A DNA stretch of 64,000 nucleotides from Chaetoderma sp. LZ-2023a (lineage: Eukaryota; Mollusca; Caudofoveata; Chaetodermatida; Chaetodermatidae): positions 30,618,855 through 30,682,854 of the forward strand of contig CM067363.1 of NCBI GenBank assembly GCA_034401795.1, read 5' to 3'. Shown here piece after piece: positions 29,950 through 41,339 of this stretch. The position numbers were made by a program, and so were the translations under genes. The notes beneath the pieces are model-generated. The model had not been told where the DNA came from and searched no databases. It saw only the letters and a program-made list of their open reading frames with translations. The number at the start of each line of letters is the position of its first letter. Position 1 is the stretch's first letter.

Positions 29950-31228
29950 GTTAAGTTTCTAATCATATATTCCAAATTTTTGCCAGATCCCTTCAGCGTC
30001 CTGCCCTAGACATTTCATGAGCTTTGAGTCGATCCACCAAGTGGTTTCAGAGATTTTTAAGACACTTCTAAACATTGGACAAAATCCAAGATGGCCGGAG
30101 GCCAAATTGGTCGAGCGGCTTCATTTGAACAAACTTGGATTTCTATGCCATAAGGCTTTCTGCCAAATGTAGAATTTGGATTTTCTCCAAAAGATTCTCG
30201 AGAAGACATTAAAAATTCCCCATTACTTTAGTATGGGAGTTTTTGTCCGGTAAAAGATTCAAGATGGCCACCAAACCGTTTATCCGACAGTTTGCAAATT
30301 TGAAATCAGAATACTAAAAAACTTATATAAATAATTTAAATGGCTCACGGCAGCCATGTTTTTTACGCATTTACTTCCCTCGATCAAACATTAATGGGCC
30401 TTAATTCCTAATCACATGTCTCAAATTTTGGCTTGATTCATTCAGCAGTTCTGTAGTCGTTTTCGCGACCGATGGCCACCGAACTATTTGGCCAATTAAG
30501 TTCCTTTGAACAAACTTGGTTCAGCTCTTGCCCTAGATGATATTTCATGAGTTTTGAATCGCTCTCTCAAGTGGTTTCGGAGATTTTAAAAGATTAAAAA
30601 AATCAGTCAAAATCCAAGATGGCCGCTGGCCAAATTCATCAATCAGCTTCGTTTGAACAAACTTGGATCTCTTTGCTCTATGGATGCTTTCTGCCAAATA
30701 TACTTGAAGTCGGCCCAATGGTTCCTGAGAAGACATAGTTCCTCACCTGAGGAAGACACAGGCTGCATATTTTTTTTAGCATTTTCTTGCAAACATTGGA
30801 AACATATTTTGAACCTTCATACACGGAACATCCCATAAGAGGCACATCTACTCATCATAAAGAAGCTACTCTCCAAGTTTCATTACATAATATAACTTTT
30901 TTTTAAAGCATTAAAACGCCCATTTTCACCCAAAATATTGGACCTATAAAGGTTAATCCTCAGAAAGGCATGTCTATCCATCATAAAGAAGCTACTTGCT
31001 AAGTTTCATTAAATTATTTTAAGTGATTCCATAAGGTATGCCGCTTACGAGCACATTGATAAAAATTGTGAGTTTTCGCATTAAAAAGAAAATTTTCACC
31101 AAAAATCTTGGACCTATAGTGAATCCTTGAAAAGGCAGCTCTACCCATCGTAAAGACGCCACCTGCCGAGATTCGTTGAATTATTTTACACGGTTCTGTA
31201 TGATATGCTGTTTATAAGAACATTGACA
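29950..31228 (+). repeat. Diverged AAGAGGCCC-type repeat bodies
   Basis: Recurring phrases: AAGATGGCC, CATTTGAACAAACTTGGAT, CTGCCAAAT, and in the second half TTTTCACC(C/A)AAAAT-TTGGACCTATA repeated at about 30925 and 31095. No gene. Confidence 0.6.
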
Positions 31229-31382
31229 ACAAGAGGCCCATGGGCCTGTGACACTCACCCTGGACCATTAACAACTGAACTATTTGCATTTAAATAAATA
31301 TGATGGATAATTTTAGAAAAAATCCAAGGTGGCCAGTTAAGCTAAACTGTATGTATGTATGTATGTAAGTAAGTATGTATTT

Positions 31383-31621
31383 TTATTTTATTGACGCACT
31401 GGCAACGTGCGGCTTCAATTTCCATGTGCGAACCAGCCGACAGTCATGCACCCCTTAGTTTAATTTGTTGATCACCATCTCCCGGTCAGGGGATCGAACC
31501 GCCATACTGCAACTCCGCATAGCATCAGCAACCAGACATCTTTCCACTGGACCACCCCGTCAAGACATAGTCTCGGGTTAGCAGACCAGCTTTCACATGT
31601 CTGATATACTGACACACTGGT
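31383..31621 (-). mobile_element. tRNA-derived SINE, copy 1
   Basis: On the minus strand it carries a polymerase III A-box-like TGGTCCAGTGG (31544-31554) and a B box GGTTCGATCC (31491-31500), 43 bases apart. The 3' tail is (AATAAAA). It begins CCAGTGTGTCAGTATATCAG. Confidence 0.75.
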
Positions 31622-31636
31622 ATGTATGTAAGTATT

Positions 31637-31825
31637 TTTTTTTTTATTGACGCACTGGCAACGTGCGGCTTCAATTTCCATGTGCTAACTTAGCCAACAG
31701 TGATGCACCCATTAGTTTAATTTGTTGACCACGCATCTTTCCACTGGACCACCGCAGCAAGACTAAAAAGTCAAGGATTGGCCGACCAGTTTTCACATGT
31801 CTGATATACTGACACACTGACGATT
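31637..31825 (-). mobile_element. tRNA-derived SINE, copy 2, B box deleted
   Basis: Same head and tail as copy 1, and the A-box-like TGGTCCAGTGG is kept. An internal deletion joins AAGATGCGTGG straight to TCAACAAATT, removing the B box. Confidence 0.75.
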
Positions 31826-31949
31826 CATATGGGACTATCTGTGGATGCACCCGCCACAATTCAATCCTAGGCTTTTACGCCTATTGTACTCTGACTCCAG
31901 CACGGCTCTGGCAGTATATGTATTTTATTTATTTATTTTTTATTATTAT

Positions 31950-32187
31950 TTTTTTATTGACGCACTGGCAACGTGCGGCTTCAATTTCCATGTGCTAACT
32001 TAGCCGACAGTGATGCACCCATTAGTTTAATTTGTTGATCACCATCTCCCGGTCGGGGGATCGAACCGCCATACTGCAACTCCGCATAGCATCAGCAACC
32101 AGACATCTTTCCACTGGACAACCCCGTCAAGACATAGTCTCGGGTTAGCAGACCAGCTTTCACATGTCTGATATACTGACACACTGG
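31950..32187 (-). mobile_element. tRNA-derived SINE, copy 3
   Basis: B box GGTTCGATCC at 32058-32067; A-box region TTGTCCAGTGG near 32111-32123 with one change. Same head, body and A-rich tail. Confidence 0.75.
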
Positions 32188-32231
32188 TATGTATGTATGT
32201 ATGTATGTATGTATGTATGTATGTATGTATA
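32186..32231 (+). repeat. (GTAT)n microsatellite
   Basis: About 11 uninterrupted units directly at the head of SINE copy 3. Shorter runs occur at 31351-31380 and 31620-31636. Confidence 0.95.
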
Positions 32232-33119
32232 CATGGGAAATTGACCAAGCAAAATTCTCATTTGAACTTTTGAAGCCAATCACCATAGGATCATTTCGCA
32301 GTTTCGTTGAAATCTGGCCACTGATTAAAGAAGGGTAGCGGTTTAAAGGGTTTCTGGAAAATCTGTGGCCGCCGGAAAAATTGACCAATCAAAACTCTAT
32401 ACACACATTCTTAAGCCTACCACCCACCCATCCCTCCTCCCCCCTCTCTCCGCCACACCCACACCCCATAGGTTCTTCCAGCTGAGATTGGTTGAAATCG
32501 GCCAAATGGTTAATAAGGAGTAGCCTTTTAACTGATTTCACAAAAAGTTTGGAATTCTATCCCCATAGGGTCCTTCCAGTCAAAGTAAGTTGAAATCCGC
32601 CAAACGGTTAATGAGGAGTAGCACTTTGACCATTTCCGGTTAAATTTTTCATAAAATCTAAGATTTTCACCAAAGAAATTGACCAATCAAAATTCTTCTG
32701 AAGCCTACCACCATAGGGGTCTTCCAGCAAAATTCGTCAAGCGGTTAATGAGTCAGCTTTTAAAGAAAACGTTGATGGACACACAGACAAGTGATGATGG
32801 ACACACAGACAAGTGATGATGGACGGCCGCTATGGCATATGTTTATTCGACCTTTCATGCCAGGTGAGCTAAAAAAGCACTAAAAATCCCATGATCACAT
32901 AAAATATTGGATCTATAAAGGTGAATCCTTCAAAAGGCACAGATCTGCATATCTTAAATGAGTCATATACCAAATTTCATTTTAGATTAATAACAACATA
33001 CTGGGCGTGTCCGCCCGTGGTGGGCGTGTTGGTCCAGGGAAGAGGCGTCCCTTATCCTGCTGGGTTTGTGCCTATAGGCTCCATTGAGTGGAGTTGGTGT
33101 ATACAATGACATTCTTTCT

Positions 33120-33425
33120 GTTTTCTCCATGGGGTGGAGTTTTCATCGTCCGGGTCTGATGAGAGTACGTATGGCGGTTTGATATCGATCTCAGATGTCC
33201 TTGGATTCTGATTTTGAAGGGGCGTACATTTCTCCTACATACTGTTTCTTAAATTTGTTGCAAATTAGTAGGTAGACGATGTTCCTTATCTGACAGTTGC
33301 CTATGATCTTGGATCTGTATGTGAGCTGGCCTATTTTCGTTTCTGTGCTCTAACAGCCTGTGGTCTTGGAGGATCCACTGTTGAATAGCTTGCCACTCCT
33401 TCGGTTACAGGTGGTGTTAGCCGTG
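33120..33425 (-). pseudogene. Second Penelope-like fragment (linker and endonuclease start)
   Basis: One frame reads NCQIRNIVYLLICNKFKKQY followed by VGEM, the Cys-linker to endonuclease junction seen at 29100-29200. Upstream, STETKIGQLTYRSKI. Stops break the rest. Confidence 0.7.
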
Positions 33426-33464
33426 GTGGTTTTATGGTGGCATTCAGGTCTGTGTTAGACCGCC

Positions 33465-33715
33465 AAAATGGACACTACCAGTAAAAAATTCACAACCAGT
33501 AAAAATGACCACAACCGCCAAAAAAGTTGCCCAACCGCCAAAAATGGCAGAACCGGCAAAAAACTTAGAACCGGCAACAAATATCATAACTGCCAAAAAA
33601 TGGTCACAAACCGTCAAAAAAGGCACAACCGGTAAAAAAGTAACAACAGGTAAACTTGACCCCAACCGGTAAAACACAGGTCAACCGGTAAAATGTTTGA
33701 CCATACCACCAAAAA
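33465..33715 (+). repeat. Minisatellite of AACCG(C/G)(C/T)AAAAA units
   Basis: About a dozen units of AACCGCCAAAAA, AACCGGCAAAAA or AACCGGTAAAA, spaced about 20 bases. The first half favours GCC and the second half GGT. Confidence 0.75.
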
Positions 33716-33781
33716 TTTCAAATGGGGGAACTGCCAATCTGGTTCTTTACTGCTCATATATAGTCAAGATCGACTAAATCC

Positions 33782-34090
33782 CTCAACAGACCCCCCACCC
33801 CCACCCCTTTAGTGGGTTGGTCTGTATTTTTATTAACCACCATCAAAACATACTTACCGTTCAATCACCTACTTGCTAAATCACTAATCTGCATTTAGCT
33901 ACCAGAATAAGATTTTTATGCTTGCTTACATACCCCCTTATGCCTACTCCATCATCACACATACCCGTAACCAGGCTACTGGTAGCGATCACTCCCAGCA
34001 TAAGCCCTGATAGAGACTGGCACCAGTCTGTACTCACTCCTAGGTGACGCCTGTCACTAAGCATGCCCACGCATGCGCAATAGATCCCAA
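33782..34090 (+). repeat. Element C inverted terminal repeat, 3' end
   Basis: Matches the complement of 40930-41218 through GCATTTAGCTACCAGAATAA, TAGGTGACGCCTGTCACTAA and ATGCGCAATAGATCCCAACT. The outer 60 bases (CAGACCCCCC...GGTTGGTCTG) are unique to this end. Confidence 0.85.
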
Positions 34091-34179
34091 CTAGGAAACA
34101 GATTCACTTTTCTAAATTTAAGTGCCGTATATCCTAAATAGATTCTCAAATCATTCCCCTGCGGGGTGGCTGAGACCCG

Positions 34180-34310
34180 GTCGTAGTGATTGAACAGTAT
34201 GTTTTTATAGTGGTTAATAAAACTACAGACCAACCCACTAAAGGGGGGTCTGTTGGGGGTTGTTATTACACCACAAAAACATGTTGACCGTTCAATCACT
34301 ACTTGCTAAA
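34180..34310 (-). other. Element C circle-junction region
   Basis: The complement of the 3' outer end (GTGATTGAAC...AAAGGGGGGTCTGTTG) is joined at about 34256 to the outer end of the 5' repeat (GGTTGTTATTACACCACAAA). Same logic as element A. Confidence 0.8.
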
Positions 34311-34517
34311 CCCGTAGATTTGGTCAGTGCCCCACTTTAAAAACATGGTGGGAGGAGATTTGACAATCCATAAGCAAGGATAAAAATCAAACAAAACATA
34401 ACCAAATGTTAATAACATAACATAATGGTGCATCTTAATCAATCACGCAGTGATTATCAAACAAGGAAAACTTTAAACATAAAGAAATAAATAAAAACCA
34501 AAGAAAGACTCACCATT

Positions 34518-35401
34518 TCACGCAGATGCAGTCTTAAAGAAAATGGTGGGATGTGCTTGGTAAATGGTCTTCAGCCATTTGTGTTCAAATCGTGATATTT
34601 CTATAAAAAAAAGGAAGCCACTGCACTCTGATCTTTTAAATAAAAGGAAGTAAAAGTACTCGGATTTCCATCCTGCGACCTGCATTACTTCATCTAAAGA
34701 AGAGCCAGCGAAAAGAGCGAAAGATGTAGCCATTCCTCTAACATCATGAGCTTTAATGTGAGAAAGATTAATTTGATCAGGAGAAGCAATCTCATAACAA
34801 AGACGGCTGGTCTCACAAATCCATCCGGCAATAGTGGCCTTAGAGACAGGTCTGGCTACCTCTTCCGCATACGGAACCCAGAAATGGGACGGATCGGATC
34901 TCTTAAAATCAGTACGATGCTTGTTAACTTTTAAAGCTCTGAAAGGACACCAAAATCTATCAGATGGCGAAAAGGAAGTTAAAGATTTAAAAATAATCGG
35001 TTTAGCTGGGTAACGGTTAGATTGAGTTTTTGATTAAAAAAATCCCTTCTAGGATATAATACTAAACCGTTCCCAGATTCTATAAACCTGTCCTTCTTGG
35101 CAGAAAAGGCATGAATTTCGGATCATCTTCTAGCAGAAGCAGATGCCACCAGAAAAACAGTCTTTAAAGTAAAAAGTTTCAAGCTAATAGAAAAGATAGG
35201 TTCAAAATGATGTCCTGCCAAAACCTGAAGAACCAGAGCTAGATTCCAGGAAGGCAAAGGTTTAGATATTGGTGGACGAACATTGCCTAAACCTCTAATG
35301 AAACCATTAAGAATCTTTGTATCTTTGACATCAGCATTCAACAAGCATTGAAACGAAGATGCCAAAGAAAATCTATACACTCTGACAGTGTTAGCAGACA
35401 A
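34518..35401 (-). pseudogene. Element C tyrosine recombinase, with stop and frameshift
   Basis: The N-terminal part (35123-35401) reads NTVRVYRFSLASSFQCLLNA and ends SASARR. A TGA then falls in the R-S-E-I-H motif. The catalytic C-terminal frame (34518-35033) has FWCPFRAL, HIKAHDVRGMATSFALFAGS (H-x-x-R) and VMQVAGWKSEY. The nucleophile segment TFTSFYLKDQ follows only after a one-base frame change. Confidence 0.82.
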
Positions 35402-35411
35402 CTGTAAAGAG

Positions 35412-36619
35412 TCAGAGATAAGATAAAAAATCTATCACTTGGGAAATAGAAACAGAATCGGGCAGGAAACCATGGTCTGCACACCATTCTCCAAAAATTT
35501 TAAGTCGACCCCTGTAAACTCTGCGGGTCGACTCCCTCCTGGCACAATCAATAATTTCCTGAGATCTTGCAGAAAATTTAATCTCAAGGATCGCACACTG
35601 GATATTCTCCAAACACACAAACTGAAGATTCCTGGGTTTGGATGAAGACATGTGCCCCTCACTTGAGACAGAAGGTCTGGGTCGACTGGAAGAAAACGAG
35701 GGAAGTCTACCAGGAGATCGAGATCTACAAACCAAATCCACTTTGGCCAAAATGGAGCTATCAGAAGAACTTCGCAGATCTGGTCCCTGACCTTTCTCAA
35801 GACTAAAGGAATCAGAATTCTTGGAGGAAACCAGGACTGAGAGTCCACAGCCAACGCCTGATTGTCCGGAAAAGGAGACATGAAAGAGGAGATCTGGGCA
35901 TTCAGACAGGTCGCAAAAAGATCTACATGGGGACGATCCATGAGTTTGAAGATCGCTCTGGCAACCGACCTCTTTAACTGCCACTCTGTGTGTGCGAACT
36001 TGTAGGGACGAGACAGTTGGTCCGCAAGAAAATTCAGGCTGCCTGGGACATGAGAGAACACTAGAAAAATCTGATTTCTGCAGCACCACAAGAGGGGGTT
36101 CCATACTTCCAGACAAAGGAAGGATGACCTCGTGGCCCCCTGTCTGTTGATATGAGACCACTGTTGAATTTTCCGATCGAATCGAGACAGGCCTTTCACT
36201 CGATCCGACCATGAAAGGAGAGCCTTCTTGACAGCCCACAGCTCCAGTTGATGTGGGCTGACGACTCCTCCAGGGACCAAAGACCGGAAACAGACAGGGA
36301 GTCCCAGACCGCTCCCCATCCCTCTTGGGAAGTGTCTGTGAAGATAATCGCCTGAGGAGAGGACTTGAACAGAGGAACACCCAACACAAGCAGAGAACGA
36401 TTCTTCCAAAAATCTAGATGGGGAATAAGGTGTTCTCTGATTGGAATCTGATGGTAAATGGAGTGAACCGACTGTTTCCAAAGGGACATGAGGTACATTT
36501 GGAAAGGTCTTCTCATCAGCGCCGCCCAAGGAATAATACTCTCGATGCTGACCATCAAGCCTATCACTCTTGAGAAAGAAAGTGGCTCTGACCATGGAAG
36601 AGGAAGACAGAATTTCCAT
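35412..36619 (-). pseudogene. Element C RNase H, linker and recombinase N-terminal arm, frameshifted
   Basis: Frame 36196-36567 contains IIFTDTSQEGWGAVWDSLSV, the RNase H start (TDTS in place of TDAS). Frame 35435-36619 has LNFLADQLSRPYKFAHTEWQ and RPHVDLFATCLNAQISSFMS, the usual linker. The recombinase arm (GRLKIFGEWCADHGFLPDSV) is in frame 35412-36389. Confidence 0.78.
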
Positions 36620-36755
36620 CGCTTCTAAGATGGCTTCTACTCTTAGGTCTGAAGGGAAAACTAGACCCAGAGCCAGAACGAATGAAATGCCAAGGTGGGT
36701 GAAAAGCTGCGAGGGAACTAAGCTTGATTTTTCGAGATTTAATATCCAACCTAAG

Positions 36756-37304
36756 CTATATGCCAGACTGCAGACCTCTGGAAGAATTACTGATAGAATT
36801 GAGGAAGACTGCTTTTACTAACCAATCGTCTATATAAACGTGAAGGTGGATAGAATGACGGTGTAAGATTCCCGTCACGTCTGACACTAGACGAGTGAAG
36901 AAGAAAGGGGTTGTGGTCAGGCCGAAGGGCATGGCTCGAAACTGCCATACCCAACCTTTGAAAGCGAATCTCATGAATTTTCTGAATGAAGGGTGGATGA
37001 GAACATGCAACTCGTCCTCTAAGGCCCTCAGCTTCTCCGGGTTGGAAGGAACCGGAGACCACTTGTGAAAGAGGGAAAGAGGCAGAGGATGAGAGATCCA
37101 GGAAGGTGCATAACCCCAGCGGAGTTGATCTATAAGCCAGGAGTCCTGAACGAAGGTCTGCCAAGTCTCCCAGAATAGAGACAGGGGCCCTCCTACTGGT
37201 ACGCTGGGAAACCGGAATTGCACCGATGGATCCAAAGGCTTGGGAAGAGGAAGGGATAAAACTGGGAAAAGAGGAAGGGATAGGCCTACCCGGGAAAAGG
37301 CCAT
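36756..37304 (-). pseudogene. Element C reverse transcriptase with in-frame internal deletion
   Basis: The leader WGYAPSWISHPLPLSLFHKW and EKLRALEDEL is joined directly to HVLIHPSFRKFMRFAFKGWV. Motifs B (FRAMPFGLTTTPFFFTRLVS) and C (VYIDDWLVKA) follow. In element A the corresponding junction is separated by about 100 residues including the motif A Asp. The frame stays open, but a catalytic Asp is gone, so no polymerase activity is expected. Confidence 0.82.
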
Positions 37305-37349
37305 CCCTTCAAACTCTTTTACTCTGGTAACCTCTAAAGGAACAACCTC

Positions 37350-40300
37350 TCAAACTAGATATAGGTCCACAGGAATAAGACTGGGCCCCCTTCTCGCCTG
37401 AGGAGGGGCCTGCCGGACTTGGGATTTAGGGCGATGTGAGGAAATGGAGTCAAATCGATCCTCCTCCACGGAGCGAACTTGAAAACCAGAAGAACGATTG
37501 GAGTTGGTAATTATCCTAGATGGATAAGCGCCAAACTCACCAGGCCTGAGACTCTTCCTCTTGGGGGAGGAATTAGGACTCTTAACAGAGGAAGTCTCCA
37601 AGACAGAAATCTGATCTCGACGATCCCCAGTAGACCTAAGACGGTCAGATTCAACCCAAAGAATATTAGAAGCTTGACCAAACACATCCTGGCCAAAGGG
37701 AGGAGCCAAAATAAGATTACTCCTAAGACTATTCGAAATGTTAACTTCCGATAGATTTCTAGATCTTCTCTTGGATGTAATGAAGTCTAACGATCTACAA
37801 ACCGAGTTCAAAGGGCCTCTAGAAATGTCGGCCAGAGAACGAAAAACCTCAGGAGGGACCTGATCACCCCTCTCCTGAGCTTTAAGAACAGCTTCCGAAA
37901 GAAGAGCTAGAAAATTTGCTGATTTAATCTGTGCCCTACATACAGATTCCCATCTAAACAGGTCCAAAGACGACTCAACCTTTTCAGAATCTTTCAAATT
38001 TGATGAAAGAACCTCCCAAGCAGGACCATTAAGAGACTGAGCAGAGGCCACTCTAAGAAAATCATCCTTAGGAATCTGAACTGGCGAATCTAACTTAGGA
38101 GTCAGAGTAAAATCCTTCGAATGAACCTCATTCACGTAGAAATCTAACATGTCAATGACTAAGTTATCAACAGGAAGAACACGAGGATCAGAAGAAGGAT
38201 TAGATGAAGAAAGAGCAGACCCAAAAGAAGGTGGGTCAAGAAGCTATCCATTGATGAGTCGAGGAGCAATCATCTGCAGAGGCCCTGATCGGGTAAAACC
38301 TCCTCAGATATCTGGCCGATCTAGGAATAGGATTAGCTGAAGAATGTAAGAGAGAAGAAGGAGGACGACAAAGATCAGAATCCAAGGAGGCTAAAGAACC
38401 ATAATTCCTAGAAGAGGAAGGAGAACCTAACCCTCTAGAAGAAAGAGGAACAGAGACAGAGAAAGGTTCTGAAACTGAGGAAACCTGACCCGAAGGAATT
38501 AAATCAACATCATTTCTCTGACTAGAGGACAAAGAATATGGATCTAAACAACTTGCAGAAAATCTGGAAAGAATAGAAAATCTAGCTGAAACAAAAGAAC
38601 GACTGAGCGAGGAATCACAGACTATCGAAAACAAAGAGAAGTCTAAAACGGAATAAACAATTTGAAATTCTAGTTCTGGAGAAAGAAGGACAGACACAAT
38701 AGGATCTAGATGATCAAAGGAAGAAGAAGAGGACGAGAAAGGAGGAAGAGAAGAATTAGAAGGAGCAGAAGAGGAAGAGAAAACAGGGTTCGAAGAACCA
38801 AGATTAGAATGAACAGAAGAAGGAAGGTAAGAAAAACCTGGAGGAGGAATAGATGAAGACTGAAAAAGAGAGAAAGAATTGGAAACATGACCAGAGGAAA
38901 AATCTCTAGCAGACAAAGCAGAAAACGAAAAAGAAAACTATCTCCCTTAACTGACAAAGAAGAAAGAGAAGGACCAGAAACAGATAAGGGAGCCTGAGAT
39001 AACACATCACGAAAGGAAGAAGGAGAAGAGACCACAGAAATAGACTAAGCGAGAGACGAAGAATGATCAAAATCCTGACTAGCTAAAACCTGATCTGGAA
39101 AAACGTGAAAATGATTTGAATAAGAACTAACAAAATTATTATTATTATTGTCCAAAATCAAATCCTGAGAAACCAAAGGCGCATTCGAAAAAAGCAACCT
39201 ATTAGATGAAGAATCTGAACGATCAGGCAACTCATAACCAGATGCACGAAAATAACTCCCGGAAGGAGTACCAGTAGGTACTGATAAACCGGAACCGGAA
39301 GTAGGATGTTTAGCCGGATCTAACTGACCCGAAAAAGCACCTCTTAAACTGGAAGCGGAAGCAATACTACCGGAAGCGGAAACTGCCACAACGGAACCGG
39401 AAGTCGGATGTTTGGCTGGATCTAACAGACCCGGATAAACACCTCTCAGGCCGCAAGTAGGTACACTGCTACCAGAAACGGAAGCTGAAAAACCGGAACC
39501 GGAAATGGCAGACAGATGCTTGACCGGATCTAGCAGACCCGGAAAAGCACCCCTTAAACCGGAACCGGATGAGCTATTACCGGAAACGGAAGACGAAAAA
39601 ATCATATGATCATGAGACCCCGGATGTCCAGCCAAGCCAGAAACAATCACAGAGCTGATATCCGGATGCTCGGTCAAACCAGCAGCAATACCGGATTTAG
39701 AACCTGCTTGCCCGGACAAGCCAGGAGCAATAACGGGAGCGGACATAGAGATTGGAGATCTCTTAACATTACTAGCAATCAGGATAACCAAAAAATGAAC
39801 CTTTGCATGGGAAGAATGATTGGTAACTTCCATCACCGACGCCGCTGCATGAGGGTAATGCCCCCCACCCCCACCCCTCAAGGCTTGTGGTCTTTAGTCT
39901 GAGACTTACCGGAAGTCGTTTTAACAGACTTTTTCTTAGACTCTTTAGGCTTCGACATCGGGGAGCACAATTCCTGCCTAGATGTGAGGGACATTGGTTT
40001 GCCACATTTGCGAGAACGCCCGCAAGACTTATCACTGTCTTCTGAACCAGACGAATCCTCTTTCGAAGCATGAATGACAGAGGATATTCTCTCATCAAGA
40101 GATTCGGTAAGCACATTCGCGAAGGACTCGAAGCGAGAAAATAGCGCCATAATGGCATCAAAATTCGAAGAGGAAGATCACCACCCCCCCTCCGTTGCTT
40201 AGATTTATCAGCAACAATGGGGGAGCGATCGGAAGGCAGAACGGGCTTAGTCATAAATTCTTTGAAAAAGACTTGAAATAACCAAAGGCCAGCCCTTACA

Positions 40301-40429
40301 TATCCCACACATTTTTTGTGGAGTACAAGTGGTACACTTCAAACAGATATGACCCTCAAAATCTTTCGCATGTTGACGATCGCACTTAGTGGAAGTACAC
40401 TTCACTCTTTCAGACGACAATACTGACTC
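37350..40429 (-). pseudogene. Element C gag-like region, Ser-rich, frameshifted
   Basis: After an acceptor-like TTTTATTTTAG|GAGTCA (40429) comes a Cys/His cluster (40298-40351). Then follow a Lys-rich part (about 39878-40290), a segment with three repeats of (L)RG(A/V)(F/Y)(P/S)G(L/Q)LDP(A/V)KH (39045-39881), very Ser-rich sequence (38236-39035) and a final folded part (37350-38150; SLADISRGPLNSVCRSLDFI). Frames change near 40300, 39880, 39040 and 38200. Role by analogy: RNA packaging. Confidence 0.65.
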
Positions 40430-40929
40430 CTAAAATAAAAATAAATAGGAGAATGAAGCAACAGCTCCAAGAAAAACTAATGGAATTCTCTAGTTAGGCG
40501 ATCAAATAAAGAATACAAAGCCTCTATACAAAAGGCTAGAAAAAACGTATTTGAAATCACACTGAAGACCAAAAGATTTCACAAGGTTTCGTTTGAATAT
40601 ATTTATGAAGGCACTAAGCTTGGGATTAGATAAGTGAGTAATAAGGGTTTTTAAAGCATTTGTATTGATGATGGTAGTTACGTTAGGTATGGTTTATAGA
40701 ATACCTCGAAAACAGGGGTACTGACATGAAAACCGGTAACTCATAAACCAGAGTTAAGTGACCTCAACAACACCACTAAGTATACAATAAACATGACATA
40801 GGGAGAATAGATTTCATTGTAAGCATGATTCCTGTATCAGTATCAATCAAACATCTAGCTGAACTTCAGCGCACAGCTATAAAAACTTAGACTGGATAGC
40901 AGGTCAACTGTTCTGCTTGCAGAACATTT

Positions 40930-41218
40930 GAAAGGTGAATCTGTTTCCTAGTTGGGATCTATTGCGCATGGGCGGGCATGCTTAGTGACAGGCGTCACCT
41001 AGGAGTGAGTACTGACTGGTGCCAGACTCTATCCGGGCTTATGCTGGGGTGATCCCTACCAGTAGCCTGGTTAAGGGTATGCATGATGATGGAATAGGCA
41101 TAAGGGGGTATGTAAGCGAGCATAAAAATCTTATTCTGGTAGCTAAATGCAGATTCTCGATTTAGCAAGTATTGATTGAATGGTCAAGATGTTTTTGTGG
41201 TGTAATAACAACCACAGG
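40930..41218 (-). repeat. Element C inverted terminal repeat, 5' end
   Basis: Complement of 33782-34090; the outer edge reads TTTTTGTGGTGTAATAACAA on the plus strand. Confidence 0.85.
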
Positions 41219-41339
41219 CTCGCCCAGGAAGGGTATAAAAGGGACGAAAATTCCAGCCCAGATTATTCAGACTTTTGGTATCACATCGCGACCATGCATC
41301 AGGCTAAACAACCTTCTACAAGTAGCCCATATAACTGAC

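Larger units (their letters stand above)
31229..32872 (+). repeat. AAGAGGCCC-type repeat, interrupted by the SINE cluster
   Basis: The 5' end AACAAGAGGCCCATGGGCCT is at 31229. The body resumes after 32231 and ends CCAGGTGAGCTAA at about 32872. The interior between about 31370 and 32231 is the SINE cluster with GTAT repeats. Confidence 0.65.
33782..41218 (-). mobile_element. DIRS-type retrotransposon, element C
   Basis: Minus strand, bounded by inverted repeats at 33782-34090 and 40930-41218. The circle-junction region is at 34180-34310, recombinase at 34518-35401, RNase H at 35412-36619, a shortened RT at 36756-37304, and gag-like sequence at 37350-40429. Its protein sequence is clearly divergent from A and B, so it is a separate lineage. 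It lies in the intron between exons 4 and 5. Confidence 0.88.

Noticed and set aside
31491-31554. tRNA gene suggested by A- and B-box matches
   Set aside because: No cloverleaf or acceptor stem; repeated three times with a common tail, so a SINE head rather than a tRNA gene.
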